A stretch of 64,000 nucleotides of DNA, from positions 2,238,838 to 2,302,837 of the forward strand of contig NW_024732415.1 of the NCBI RefSeq assembly GCF_018991925.1, in the 5' to 3' direction. The stretch comes from Homarus americanus (taxonomy: Eukaryota > Arthropoda > Malacostraca > Decapoda > Nephropidae). The position numbers and the translations under genes are program-made. Of the stretch, positions 34,860-46,011 are shown piece after piece. The notes under the pieces were generated by a model that saw nothing but the letters and a program-made list of their open reading frames with translations, searched no databases and had not been told where the DNA came from. Position 1 is the stretch's first letter; every line of letters starts with the position of its first letter.

Positions 34860-35523
34860 GATCCTTCCAGCTAGTGATCCTTCCAGCTAGTGATCCTTCC
34901 AGCTAGTGATCCTTCCAGTTAGTGATCCTTCCAGTTAGTGATCCTTCCAGCTAGTGATCCTTCCAGTTAGTGATCCTTCCAGTTAGTGATCCTTCCAGTT
35001 AGTGATCCTTCCAGCTAGTGATCCTTTCAGATAGTGATCCTTCCAGCTAGTGATCCCTCCAGCTAGTGATCCTTCCAGTTAGTGATCCTTCCAGCTAGTG
35101 ATCCCTCCAGTTAGTGATCCTTCCAGCTAGTGATCCTTCCAGCTAGTGATCCTTCCAGCTAGTGATCCCCCCAGTTAGTGATCCTTCCAGTTAGTGATCC
35201 CTCCAGTTAGTGATCCTCCAGAGGCCTTCCAGTCCTTCCAGTCCAGTTAGTGATCCAGTTAGTGATCCTTCCAGCTAGTGATCCTTCCAGTTAGATGATC
35301 CTTCCAGTTAGTGATCCTCCAGTTAGTGATCCAGTTCCAGTTAGTGATCCCTCCAGTTAGTGATCCCTCCAGTTAGTGATCCCTCCAGTTAGTGATCCCT
35401 CCAGTTAGTGATCCTTCCAGTTAGTGATCCCTCCAGTTAGTGATCCCTCCAGTTAGTGATCCCTCCAGTTAGTGATCCTTCCAGTTAGTGATCCTTCCAG
35501 CTAGTGATCCTTCCAGCTAGTGT
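34860..35523. repeat. 16-bp minisatellite (about 40 copies)
   Basis: The unit is GATCCTTCCAGTTAGT with C/T variation at two positions (AGCTAGT or AGTTAGT; TTCC or CTCC). Variants alternate in blocks, suggesting local unequal exchange. A few units are shortened near 35215-35335. It begins 15 bp after the candidate exon at 34840-34845. Confidence 0.95.
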
Positions 35524-35638
35524 TCCTCACCTACTTTCCTACTGATCCTCACTTACTTTCCCACTGATCCTCACCTACTTTCCCACTGATCCTCACCTAC
35601 TTTCCTACTGATCCTCACCTTTCCCACTGATCCTCACC
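35524..35638. repeat. 22-bp minisatellite
   Basis: About five copies of CTCACCTACTTTCCCACTGA plus TC. Sharing CTGATCCTCAC with the preceding array suggests derivation from it. Confidence 0.85.
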
Positions 35639-35717
35639 CTAAACAGGATATGGGTAAGGTGCGCCTGGTCCCCTTCCGTTCCCACCCCCCTCCCATTTCC
35701 TCCTCCCTCCTTGGTCA

Positions 35718-35835
35718 ACACCTATCCTCCCTACCACACTATTTACCTCACCTCTCACCACCTATCCTCCCTACCACACTATTTACCTCACCTCTCACCA
35801 CCTATCCTCCCTACCACACTATTTACCTCACCACC
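35718..35835. repeat. 40-bp minisatellite, three copies
   Basis: The unit begins CCTATCCTCCCTACCACACT at 35721, 35761 and 35801; copies are essentially identical. Confidence 0.95.
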
Positions 35836-36004
35836 TATGTCTCTTCTAGGTTATTGTCTTATTCTGTGCCCTTGTCTTTGTTTATGTCTACTGGGAGGAC
35901 TATGAGCCTTACCATTTTTCTCGCAATAAATATTTAAATCACGCCATTTTAATTTGTTAAGTGAATAAATATATATATATTTTTAATATTGAATCATAGT
36001 TTTT

Positions 36005-36340
36005 TTTTTAGTTTGGTTAGGTTGAGGTTAGGTTTGGTTAGGTTAGGTTTGGTTGAGGGTAGGTTAGATTTAGTTAGGTTAAGGCAAGTTTAGGTTAAAA
36101 TTAGATTAGATTTGGTTGGGATACGTTAGGTTTAGGTTTGTTTAGGCTAAAATTAGGTTAGATTTCATTAGGATAGGTTAGGTTTAGGTTTGGTTGGGTG
36201 AAGCCGGTCGAGTATAGTGCCGGCCATGTTGCTTCCTTGTCCACCGATGACTTAGTATACAGTGTGCGGTATCCACACTGTCCATAACGGGCAGTCATGC
36301 CTTTAGGACCCTCAGGTTAGGTTAGGTTAAGTGAGTTTTT
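36005..36340. repeat. Degenerate TTAGG-like array
   Basis: Multiple GGTTAGGTTAGG and GGTTTGGTTAGG units interrupted by unrelated bases. It resembles the arthropod telomere unit but is too degenerate to be telomeric. Confidence 0.75.
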
Positions 36341-36399
36341 CCTACACTCGACTGCTGGAGACACAACGAGACTCAGTACTGGCTCTAATATAAAAGTCC

Positions 36400-36496
36400 A
36401 CCTCACCTCTCCTCACCTCGCCTCACGTCACCTCTCCTCACCTTGCCTCACCTCACCTTGCCTCTCCTCACCTCTCCTCACCTCAAGTCACCTTAC
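36400..36496. repeat. CCTCA-type pentamer repeat
   Basis: Imperfect CTCACCTCTC/CTCACCTTGC repeats. Confidence 0.8.
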
Positions 36497-36499
36497 CTA

Positions 36500-37140
36500 A
36501 GAGGATGCTGGACTTGAAGACACGGGAGCTACTGAGATTTTATCCATTGGGAAATTTTCTGTCAGTATTTTGTTTTGTGGGGAAACTGTCTCGGGTCTCT
36601 AATGTTGGTGGGAGCTTTAATGATGATTATTATTCGTCGTAAGGCAGCTGTCGGTAGGGGGTGGGCACCCGATGTTGTTTCCAACAACACTTTTACCTTC
36701 CGACACCTCGTTCATCGGGATGACTAGTAATAGACCAGCACTATCAATCTACATCGTGCTTCAAAAGAACTAGGAATGCGGCCCCTTATCCGATGGGGTT
36801 TGGTACAGAGGGATAATGTCAGCTGGGCATATGTCCATGATGAGCCGGCATTAGCGGTGCAGCGGTCACTTTCTAATGCACAAATCAAAATGCACACACA
36901 CACAGACAGACAGACAGACAGACAGCCTTACGTAAGACGGCCAGAGTAAAGGTAACCATTGACTTATTGTGAAAGATGGAAGGTAAGGAGAGGCAAGAAG
37001 ACCACTCAGGATCTAAATAAAGAATAACTAATGAATATTGTATAATGTAAGTCACGCTGCTTACACACATCGGAGAAGAAGGAAGCTGTGGACAATGGCA
37101 GGAACTGAGCCGAGCGGTACTACGCGTCCACGACCAGTCA
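36500..37140. other. Unique sequence with short CAGA repeat
   Basis: A short (ACAG)n run lies at 36895-36925. No gene is recognised. Confidence 0.45.
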
Positions 37141-37232
37141 AGACCAACCCGCCCTACATCCTACTTGCTGGGTATTACATGTTGTGGGCTCTACTGTAAC
37201 TCCTGTATGACGGCCCAGGGTACTCGAACCTG
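37141..37232 (-). mobile_element. Possible tRNA-derived SINE fragment
   Basis: On the minus strand GGTTCGAGTACC (37219-37230) resembles a pol III B box. The A box is not visible because the GGT minisatellite abuts it. Confidence 0.35.
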
Positions 37233-37505
37233 TGGTGGTGGTGAGAGGTGGTGGTAGGAAGGTGGTGGTAGGAAGGTGGTGGTGAGAGGTGGTGGTGGTG
37301 GTGAGAGGTGGTGGTAAGAGGTGGTGGTGAGAGGTGGTGATAGGAAGGTGGTGGTAGGAAGGTGGTGGTGAGAGGTGGTGGTGGTGGTGAGAGGTGGTGG
37401 TAAGAGGTAGTGGTGGTGGTGAGAGGTGGTGGTGAGTGGTGGGTTGAGAGGTGGTGGTGAGAGGTGGTGGTGAGAGGTGGTGGTGGTGGTGATGATGATG
37501 GTGCC
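37230..37505. repeat. GGTGGTGAGAGGTGGT minisatellite
   Basis: Irregular GGTGGT, GAGAGGTGGT and AGGAAGGTGGT units. Antisense open frames rich in Ser-Pro-His-Thr are artefacts. Confidence 0.9.
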
Positions 37506-38112
37506 CGAGGCAGCATGGCGACCCCACCAGATGTGTGTTGACCAGCATCTCTTCTACACCTTTCCCTCCCTTCCTCCCAGCACCTTCCCTCCCCTCCCAT
37601 TAACCTTCCTTTCCACCACCAGCTGCTGTCTTCTATGACGTCATTCAATCCATCAACTCCCTTTGTGTTTATTTATCTATACATGTTATGGCTTGGTCAG
37701 TTATGCTCTTAGTACTAGGCTGTGTTGCTGGCAGGTGTGTGAACGTTGTTGTTGTTGTTATTTCAAGTTTTTTTACGTTCTTGCAACACTCCAGAAGACG
37801 GGTTGTGATGTCATAGGGTCTTAATCAATTTTTTTTGGGTCATACCGTTACAATAACAGACTGTGTTGGGGTAACTTGTAAATGGTTAAATTTTCCTTTA
37901 TGGTGAACGACTTTTTGTGTAGGACTCTGTTGGTCTTGTAGGTGATTCTGGCCACAAGTGTCATGACAACAAACAATTGATATCTACTTCGTATCTCTTG
38001 ACGTTTATACAACATATCTCAACAATAAGTTATCTCTCTGTATTAATAGTTACTGTATCTTGGTCTCTTTTGTATGAGTGGGAGATTTTGAGAGTGTTAA
38101 TACGAGTTATAT
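37506..38112. other. No gene recognised
   Basis: Non-repetitive AT-moderate sequence. It has a TGACGTCA octamer near 37637 and no supported exon. Confidence 0.45.
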
Positions 38113-38248
38113 GGATCACGTGAAGCTTAAACACCCCAGCTAATTTCACCTGATGATGACGCACCTTAACACTACCTGGGGGGGAGGGATTAGGTTAGGG
38201 TGCTTAATCAGGTGAAATAAACTGGGGTGTCTAATCTTCAGGTGATCT
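38113..38248. mobile_element. Palindromic AACCT-core repeat, best complete copy
   Basis: The left arm runs GGATCACGTGAAGCTTAAAC, ACCCCAGCTAATTTCACCTG, then CACCTTAACACTACCTGGG. The inverted right arm runs AGGGTGCTTAATCAGGTGAA, then AAACTGGGGTGTCTAATCTT and CAGGTGATC. Arms are about 60 bp, and each contains two related blocks (CACCTGAAGATTA and CACCTGATGATTA). The short core contains GGGATTAGGTTAGGG. There is no coding sequence. Confidence 0.8.
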
Positions 38249-39398
38249 ATTAAATGGCGTCGTACACCTGAAAACGCCTTCTGATGAATACTGAGTCTTG
38301 TAAAATTTTGTCAGGGATTATGGATGTGATTTTAATCCCGGATATTTGTCGGCATTGTTATTATGGATGAGGATAATTACAATGTATATTTATTCCCTGG
38401 TGTAACAAAGACTGGAGAAGCCAGGGACCGAAGAGTGTGTGGTCACGCTTCTACTCCTCACTCATAACCCGTTTTCTTTCGCCTCATGTGACCACAACAA
38501 AAACTCAGGCTGTCAGTCCGGATTGTTAGATATTTGTTGGTTAAAATTTCCCACTGAACTGTGTGTTGGAGGATATAAAAAGTGAAGTACAGTCCCAGTA
38601 TAATGTGGTGCCTCAGTCTAAAGGAACCAGTTAGTTAATAGATCTCACGTCTCTAAGTATTATGTGGTAATCTTAACGTGTGAAGCTTGGAGAACCCACA
38701 CCCAGGTTATGAAAATTTATCTTCATGTTCTTGTAAAATACTGCCCAAATAATTTATTTATTTTTATCCTCTGACTAAAAGTTCGGGGATATAGCGCCCA
38801 TCTACGTCTGTTTGTGATAAATTTGTTTTCACTTCGACAGCCTCACGTTGGGTCGACATAATCCTGATAATAAGGACAGTTGGTTGTGTTGCGAAACCTT
38901 ATGAGTTGTCACCTGTTACCGTCCAGTTTTATAGCGACTGCATATACGTGGAAATAATATGTAGTTTCTGTATCCCCAATACAATTTATACATCACAAGA
39001 TATTTAAGAGGATGACGTTCTTCCTCTATAGTCTATACCGTTTAAGCATTCAGGATATTTACATTCATCACAGGTGACCGTAATCATCACCGAATTAAAT
39101 TATCCAGTTATGTATGCTGCTAGGTGAGGCGACCCAAAACACTGCTGACAACAATACGTAATGATGTTGCTAGCATACCGTCGGCACTTACCTACTAGAA
39201 CTGATTTTAGAAACTTGCATGTTGCTACGCTACGAAAGATCAGACTGACTCACTGACGGACGGACGGGAAAAAAGCTTTGGTTATGAGAGATATTATATT
39301 ATTACCCCTATAGTTCCATGTACCAGTTATTAAGGTTTACCGCTGCTCGTAAGATTCACCCCAAGTTAGGGTTTAATATGTTGTGTTTTAATTCGGCT
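38249..39398. other. No gene recognised
   Basis: Non-repetitive sequence without supported exons or transposon ends. Confidence 0.45.
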
Positions 39399-39424
39399 TG
39401 TGTGTGTGTGTGTGTGTGTGTGTG

Positions 39425-39461
<37 letters not shown>
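39399..39461. repeat. (GT)n microsatellite
   Basis: A GT run of about 63 bases with one TTGT interruption. It is followed by a CCTCTCAGCCTTCCTC minisatellite at 39586-39680. Confidence 0.95.
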
Positions 39462-39462
<1 letters not shown>

Positions 39463-39699
39463 CAGTGAGGACCAGCCAACAAAACACCCTTGACATGTCC
39501 TTCCCTCAGCACTGTCTCCTAACCCACACAATGTTTTTTTTTCTTAACACTGCATTGTAACAGACTGTGTGTTGTTCACTCTTGCTCTCCCCCCCTCTCA
39601 GTCCTCCTTCCCTCTCAGCCTTCCTCCCTCTCAGCCTTCCTCCCTCTCAGCCCTCTCCCTCCCTCTCAGCCCCCCTTCCAGGATGAACCCTTGCAACAC

Positions 39700-40077
39700 G
39701 TGACCGAAGATAATTATGTCCACCAAGGTTATGAAATTATCTCTTAACATTGTTTACTTCTCCAAGATGCAGAAAATTGTTTACTTGGCGTGTGTGTGTT
39801 TAATAACCGGTGAGAGACGACTGGGTTTTTTTATTGTTTGTTATTCTTTTAAATATGTAAGTTAAGTTTTTGTTTATTGCAGCATAAATATAGATAACAT
39901 ATTGTGGATTCCTATTTTGTTGTATCGTCATACTAGTTCATATTGACTTAGTGTGTAAACAATGTACACAGACACTTCATGTATATAAACAATGTACACA
40001 GACAGCAAACAGATCTACACATAATAGTAAACAGTAATAGGAATAGCTCAATAAAGCAACTAAATGCATATATCTAG
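39700..40077. other. No gene recognised
   Basis: Unique sequence with a repeated AACAATGTACACAGACA motif at about 39959-40006. Confidence 0.45.
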
Positions 40078-40197
40078 TTAACCCTTTGAGGACGATGGTT
40101 TAACCCTTTGACGATGATGACGTAACCCTTTGAGAACACTAGTTTGACCTTTAATGACGATTATTTAACTTCCAAGACTCAAAGGTCAAAGGGTTAA
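40078..40197. mobile_element. piggyBac-like MITE with TTAA flanks
   Basis: It starts TTAACCCTTTGAGGACGATG and ends CAAAGGTCAAAGGGTTAA, so both ends read TTAACCCTTTGA inward. TTAA occurs at both edges, the piggyBac target duplication. It is about 120 bp, with additional AACCCTTTGA copies near the left end. Confidence 0.65.
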
Positions 40198-40811
40198 TAT
40201 ATTCTATGTTTACATGTCACAGGAAACTATAAATATCAGCCGGATATCTATACACAGAAGAAATACATCATATCCGGCGGGTTTACCAGTATTACACCTT
40301 GTTCCATTTTCAATATCCGTAACATCGTCCGGGATGGACCATTGGCACCGGATATCTATAACCAAACACAGTGTCATGTTTTTCTTCTGATTAATATAAT
40401 TATCGGTGTATTTCGTGGTAATAGAGGGCGGTGTTTTTTATTAACTAGCAACAGAGGGTAACGGAGGAAACAGTCGTCGGATGTCGCCTTTAAGGGAACC
40501 CATATATAAGGTGATCTTTATATCCAGGTTTCCAGATTCACAGAAGGTCCATACAGTGATCACTTCTCTTAAGGGTACAGGGATACACCTAATGGGTTAT
40601 CTTAAGTTATAATACAAAAATAACACCCTAGTATTAAAATTACTGTATACTCAAACTACGGATAATTAGTTCCTATGGTTAAATTTTATGGAAAGTATCG
40701 TAATTTTCTCTCCTAATTGGTGCTAAGTGAAGCTACCGTGTTAACTAGCGTCTTTGTTTAACTTAGATACGATATTTGGATAAAAAAAAGTTGTTCTCGC
40801 TTAATTAATAC

Positions 40812-41104
40812 TTGGGTAAAATGGAAGATGTTCTGAAGCTCAGTAATAACGAAATAACTAGAACAAATGGCTTTAAATTAGATAAATTCCGATTCAGAAA
40901 GGATATAGGCAAGCACTGGTTTGGTAATAGAGTTGTGGATATGTGGAATAGGCTACCGAGTGCTATAGTAGGTTCGGGGACGCTAGGGAGCTTCAAGACG
41001 AAGTTGGATAGGCACATGGAAGTGCTGGGATGGGTGTGAAAGGGATCTGCCCTGTATGGGCCAGTCGGCCTCCTGCAGTATCCCACTTTCTTATGTTCTT
41101 ATGT
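40812..41104 (+). pseudogene. LINE 3' end, copy A (CR1/L2-like)
   Basis: The + frame encodes DVLKLSNNEITRTNGFKLDK, then FRFRKDIGKHWFGNRVVDMW and NRLP, the C-terminal segment of a common arthropod non-LTR reverse transcriptase. It stops before a 3' tail of TTATGTTC repeats (about 41090-41104). It is 5' truncated, as expected for retroposition. Confidence 0.8.
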
Positions 41105-41640
41105 TATATCTTGAGCTTGTGAGACCTCACTTGGATTACGCAGTTCAGTTCTGGTCACCGTACTACAAAATGGATATAGAATCCCTAGAAAGAATTCAGA
41201 GGAGAATGACAAAACTAATCCCGGGCATTCAGAACTTTGAGTACAGAGACAGGTTAAAGCATCTTAATTTGCACTCCCTTGAGAGACATAGAGTGAGGGG
41301 CGATATGATAGAGGTGTGTATATATGGAAGTCTGGGCTAAACAAAGGTGATATAGCAAAGGTACTCAAGCTATCCAATCAGGAGCGAACTCGTAGCAATG
41401 GTTTTAAGTTAGAAAAATTTAGATTTAGGCGCGAGACAGGTAAACATTGGATTGTAAACAGAGTAGTGGATGAATGGAATAAGTTACCAAACATCATTGT
41501 TAACTCGAACACGCTGGATAGCTTCAAACATAGGTTGGATGGATATATGAGCGGTAAGGGGTTGGGTGTAAATGGGACTGCCCAGTATGGGGCAATAGAC
41601 CAGCTGCAGTTTCCCCCATTCTTATATTATTTTGCTCTTA
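41105..41640 (+). pseudogene. LINE 3' end, copy B, abutting copy A
   Basis: The frame at 41105-41340 gives LELVRPHLDYAVQFWSPYYK, then ERIQRRMTKLIPGIQNFEYR and SLERHRVRGDMIEV, the end of the reverse transcriptase. A frameshift near 41320 moves it to the frame with GLNKGDIAKVLKLSNQERTR, NGFKLEKFRFRRETGKHW and VVDEWNKLP. It is related to copy A but clearly different in sequence, and it begins directly at the tail of copy A. It ends with CCCCCATTCTTATATTA. Confidence 0.85.
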
Positions 41641-42714
41641 ATATGGTATATTGTCCAAAAGGTGATATTTTGTCCAGTGGGATATCCCCCTCCCTGGAAT
41701 TTTGTTCGGTGGAGTGTTGTGTGGGTGGGACAGGAGGGACCAGGTGTGGGCGGTGAGGCAACAGCTTCCGCTCACCACATACCCTCTACTGGCCGGGTCT
41801 GCTGCGCTTGCTACGTGCTGCTGTTAGCCGGGTCTGCTGTTCTTGCGGCTGTTACTATCGTTTTGGGGGCTGTTACTTCTGTGTTCTTGCTGTTATAGAT
41901 TTTGGATAGGTTCTCGAGTCCGAATTCTCAAAGGTAACTGCATCAAGTAGTGGTAGATTTTCTTCACTGTTTCCACGACATCACAAGCGGTCTAAAAAAC
42001 TAAAAATAAAAATACCGATCGTGTGAATTCCGTGCAGCGGGTCCGTATAGATGAAATATTTTCTTGGTGTGAATGAGATATCTGGTGTTACATAGAGAAG
42101 GGATTAACAGTCATGACATATTCGTCCTTGGTTGAGTTTTCGTTTGGGTTGATTCGTAAGGGAGAAGCGTCTACCAGTCAACGTGGAGCACATACCAGCC
42201 AACACATGAATACCGTTGCTGTTACTGTTGGTAGAACGTGTAATTCGCATCAATAGCTAAGATCTACGGGTCTATAAGCAAGTTTTCTAGGGTTTGTAAA
42301 TACGCTGTCAATAATCATAAATTAAAATATATAGAAATCTTAAAAACTTGTAAATATAAAAAATAAAAAAATGTATATTGAGATTATAATTATATAATGT
42401 GTTCCTGAGCATAAAAAACTAAAGTCTTTAAGCGGGTATCCTATATTTAATAAATATCGTCATCAATAAGAGATAGAACTTTAAAGATCTTATAAATATT
42501 TAAATGTGAAAATATTGTAAGTTTTTTAATAAGAGTGAATTTTAGAAAGACGATAAAAGTAATGAATAAGTGTTGAGAAGTGGGTGAATGTGTGAATACT
42601 GCGCGCGTTATTCCTGGCCGATCACCTTACAGTCCAGTTGTGATTTTGCTGCCGAATTTATAGCATTAGGTAAATAATCGGCTGTCTGTTCATTTTACTA
42701 GAAACAGTAGATTA
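41641..42714. other. No gene recognised
   Basis: GC-richer 41650-41900 has open frames without known motifs; the rest is AT-rich. No exon is supported. Confidence 0.4.
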
Positions 42715-42900
42715 AGTTAGGTTTCGGATGCAAATAACGCGAGCTATTAGGTAAGATTAGGGTGGGTTAGGTTTCTGGTGCAAATAACGCGTGCAGTTTA
42801 GGTTAGTCTAAGTTAGGTTTCGGGTGCAAATAGCGCGTACAGTTTAGGTTCGGGTGCAAATAATGCGGTGCGGGGTATCTACACAACTGGGTGCAAATAC
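42715..42900. repeat. GGTGCAAATAACGCG repeat with TTAGGTTTC spacers
   Basis: Five copies of a motif around GTGCAAATA (near 42727, 42777, 42822, 42851 and 42889), mostly followed by A-CGCG, lie at about 30-50 bp spacing between TTAGG-like segments. An inverted GCGCGTTATT lies at about 42602. Confidence 0.75.
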
Positions 42901-44552
42901 CCACGGCCGGAAAATGCGGTAATAAATAAATACGAAGACAGCGGAGAGAGAAGGACTTTCTGAACAGCTGATGAAAAAAAAAACGGTGGTAAAACACAGA
43001 GGTTCCCAGAGATTCGATACACCAACACTCCCTGTATTTTTAACCAAGACTGGAACATTATATACCACACTCCAGCCATCTTTTGTTACTGGCAATGTCT
43101 GTACGTATAGTCTCTTGCTTACAATGTTACATACAAACTTCACATTCATTATTAAATTATGTATGTATGTTAGTGTTAAGTAAGTTACAATGCTATAGAA
43201 GTTAATTTCAATGGAGCAAGTATTGTTAACATGAAGAATATATAGATTTTTTTATATATACAGGTATATATACAACTTTCCCTATCACATAACGCTTAGA
43301 AATTTCTCCCATTTTATCAGTAACTTGAAGTAAAAACCTATATTTAACGTAATTATTTTTATAGGTTAGGTTCGCATATAAGGTTAAGTTACGTACAAAG
43401 TTAGGTTAGGTTTAGGTCAAGTAACGTACAAGGAAACTGGGGGGTCTTGGAGGAGAGAAGGGGAGACATGCAGACAAAGCATCGACAAACTGTGTTAACC
43501 TTGGGATCTTGAGGTGCCTAAGTCGACGGATCTGTAACCTCGGCTTAACATAACTGACAAATCGCTGTGTAAATTCAATTAATGTTGGAAAACGAAAGAA
43601 ACAAAATGGGTCTTGATTATCTTAACGTGCACGCGCCAAAAATATCAAGGAATACGATAGTACGTAGATATATAGACGATACAGTGAAGCTAATGTAATT
43701 GTTTTTGCGCCAAATTATCTTGCAGAATACGATAGCCGGGTGCTTTGTTGTCACATCAGCTGATGCTCTTCCTCGTTGATAGTTTTTACTCTATAGTTAA
43801 ACTTGGAACAATGATGAATGTTTGCAAGAATAGTGTGTGTGTGTGTGTGGAGGAATTCTTGCAGCGGGTGGACGGGCGAGCGATGACACCCCATGGTTGA
43901 ACATCCTCATAGATATTTAAGAAACTGTGACGTTATGGCTTATAAATTACTATATAATGATTCGTTGAAGGCCACTCACTTGTCAAATAGTTCTTTCTAC
44001 ATTTTAATACTCTTCTGAGGTGGCGTTTTATACCCCTTGACGCTACGAAAGGAATTTAATGCCAGGGCGAATACAGTCTTCCTTAACAACTTCTAAAGTG
44101 TGTAAACAAGAATAAAATTAGCTTCAACTTAATAATCACTGGGGGATTTACCTCACTTTTTAAGTTCTCGTCTCCCGTTAGCTATAAACGTCTTCACAGA
44201 TCACTAGATGTCCTTTTATGTCACCTGAGAGATAATAATAGAGAGAAAAAAACACATGTACAGGGGTCAGAAAGTACTACCACGGGACACGCACAGGCTG
44301 GCGACACGGATGGGTGATTGTAGTCGCTTCACCCTGGCGATTTTTTAAGGAATTTTCTTTTCGGTTTAGCGGCGCACGGCTGACCACCAAGGTTGACGTG
44401 CCTCCCTTTGTACCACTGTTCATTGTCCTGACTTCCCTTTGCTTATGCTTACAACCAGACCTACATGTCTTGCCTTTGTGTGATGTTATGATGTGACGCT
44501 ACATGGCAACTGACTTTGAGGGCAACGGGAACGCCTTGTGATCAGGAAATTT
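42901..44552. other. No gene recognised; TTAGG-like patch at 43365-43430
   Basis: Mostly unique sequence. A small degenerate TTAGG patch has two GTACAA-containing repeats, and there is a short GT run at about 43832-43848. Nothing coding is supported. Confidence 0.45.
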
Positions 44553-44742
44553 GGATCACCTGAAGATTAACTCTCCCCAGCTTATTTCACCTGAAGATTA
44601 ACCCTCCCCAGCTTATTTCACCTGAAGATTAACCCTCCCCAGCTTATTCCACCTGAAGATTAACCACCCTAACCTAACTTGACGTATCCCTTAACCCAGG
44701 AAGCGGATGGAATAAACTGAGGGTTAATCTTGAAGTAAACCA
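44553..44742. mobile_element. Palindromic AACCT-core repeat with amplified left arm
   Basis: The left arm starts GGATCACCTGAAGATTAACT. The block CCCCAGCTTATTTCACCTGA, ending in AGATTAAC, is then repeated three times in tandem (about 31-bp period), followed by CACCCTAACCTAACTT. The right arm is short and diverged: AATAAACTGAGGGTTAATCT. Confidence 0.8.
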
Positions 44743-45480
44743 AGTTAAAATATCGACCCTGAACACACTTAAATTACTTATGGGAACCAATAAAATCGAC
44801 CCAACCTAACCTAACCTAACTTCACTAACCGATCGTAGAATAATATTGAGTCAAATTAATTTTAGGCCAGTAGTCTCTGATAAAATTTACAAACCTCCAC
44901 ATATTGGGAATTTCCCTGAGAGACTTAGAGAGAGACGCTGTACTAAACTTTAATATATAATGTAAATAGTAAGGATATAGATTAACCCATTCTTTATCCT
45001 TTGTTTATATTTGATTATCATTATTACGGATTTGGAGACATAATAGCGCCCGGGGAGATAGGGACGGACGGCGGAGAAAGTGGAACAGTTTAAATTAAAT
45101 TCTACTTAGAAATTCCCCTCACTTCATGTATCATTCCTGACGACATTATAGAAGAAAGTTGACCTCGACATGCATAGCCCAGAGATACACACTCACATAA
45201 AATAATAATACTAATAAAAATCGGGGTTAGGATGATTAGCTAAACTAGTGGTCTTAGTTCAGAAGGTCTTGATATTAGAAGTGGGGTCTTGGAGAAAACC
45301 TGCCCTAGTATTTGTACCTTTCAGAGACATGCATAGGTACTTGATCAATAGTAGGTAGATACCACCACCCCTACGTGAGCTATTTGCTAAGGGAGACGAG
45401 TGAACAAGTAAACAAGAAAATATAAACTTGAGTTGGTAATAATTTGTGTTTTATTATGATGATCAGGTTTAGGCCATACT
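44743..45480. other. No gene recognised
   Basis: Contains a short AACCTAACCTAACC run near 44800. Otherwise unique. Confidence 0.45.
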
Positions 45481-45485
45481 CTGAA

Positions 45486-45577
45486 TTTGGTTAGGTTAGG
45501 TTAGGTTATGTTTGGTTAGATAAGATTAGATTAGGTTAGGTTAGGTTAGATTAGATTAGGTTAGGTTAGATTAGTCT
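45486..45577. repeat. Degenerate TTAGG array
   Basis: GGTTAGGTTAGGTTA blocks alternate with AGATTAGATTAGG variants. Confidence 0.85.
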
Positions 45578-45683
45578 CCCACCATTCGAGTTCCCGAAAT
45601 TGGTAAAGGATTTCTACGCCCACTATTAGATTTGGTTTAGCTGTACAACAAATCACACGGTATTGTCCCTGAAGACTGCCCAC

Positions 45684-45990
45684 ACACACACGCACACACA
45701 CACACACACACAGCTGTTGTCTGAGTAAGTGAAGCAACAACGGTTCTTGACCACTTGACTGGACACGCGTTATAGATCGAAATGGCAACTGCTTCACCGT
45801 ATTACTGGGCGTCCCTGGCCTGATGCCCACACCCCGCCCCTCCCACCACACTCCCCCCCCCCTCCCTCCCCTCCCCCAACCACCTCCCTCCCCCCCCAAC
45901 CACACTCCCTCCCCCTCCCCCAACCACTCCATCGCCCTCCCCCACAGTCCCTCGACCCCTCCCCCAGTCCCTCGACCTCTCCCCTGGTCA
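45684..45990. repeat. (CA)n run and C-rich minisatellite
   Basis: (CA)n lies at 45684-45711. A CCCTCCCC/ACCACACTCC block spans 45833-45985 with strong strand asymmetry. Confidence 0.85.
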
Positions 45991-46011
45991 AGTGGGTCCT
46001 CGAGTCTGGAG

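Noticed and set aside
34860..35523. CRISPR-like regularly repeated array
   Set aside because: Units are contiguous 16-mers without unique spacers, and the genome is eukaryotic.
35636..35656. 7-nt microexon CAG|GATATGG|GTAAGG
   Set aside because: Flanking splice signals could be chance in repeat-rich DNA; no coding context.
36005..36340. True telomere or chromosome end
   Set aside because: TTAGG units are highly degenerate and interstitial, with genes and unique DNA on both sides.
41632..41898. Open frames after the LINE copies
   Set aside because: No recognisable motif; they begin in the LINE tail and end in low-complexity leucine/valine codons.
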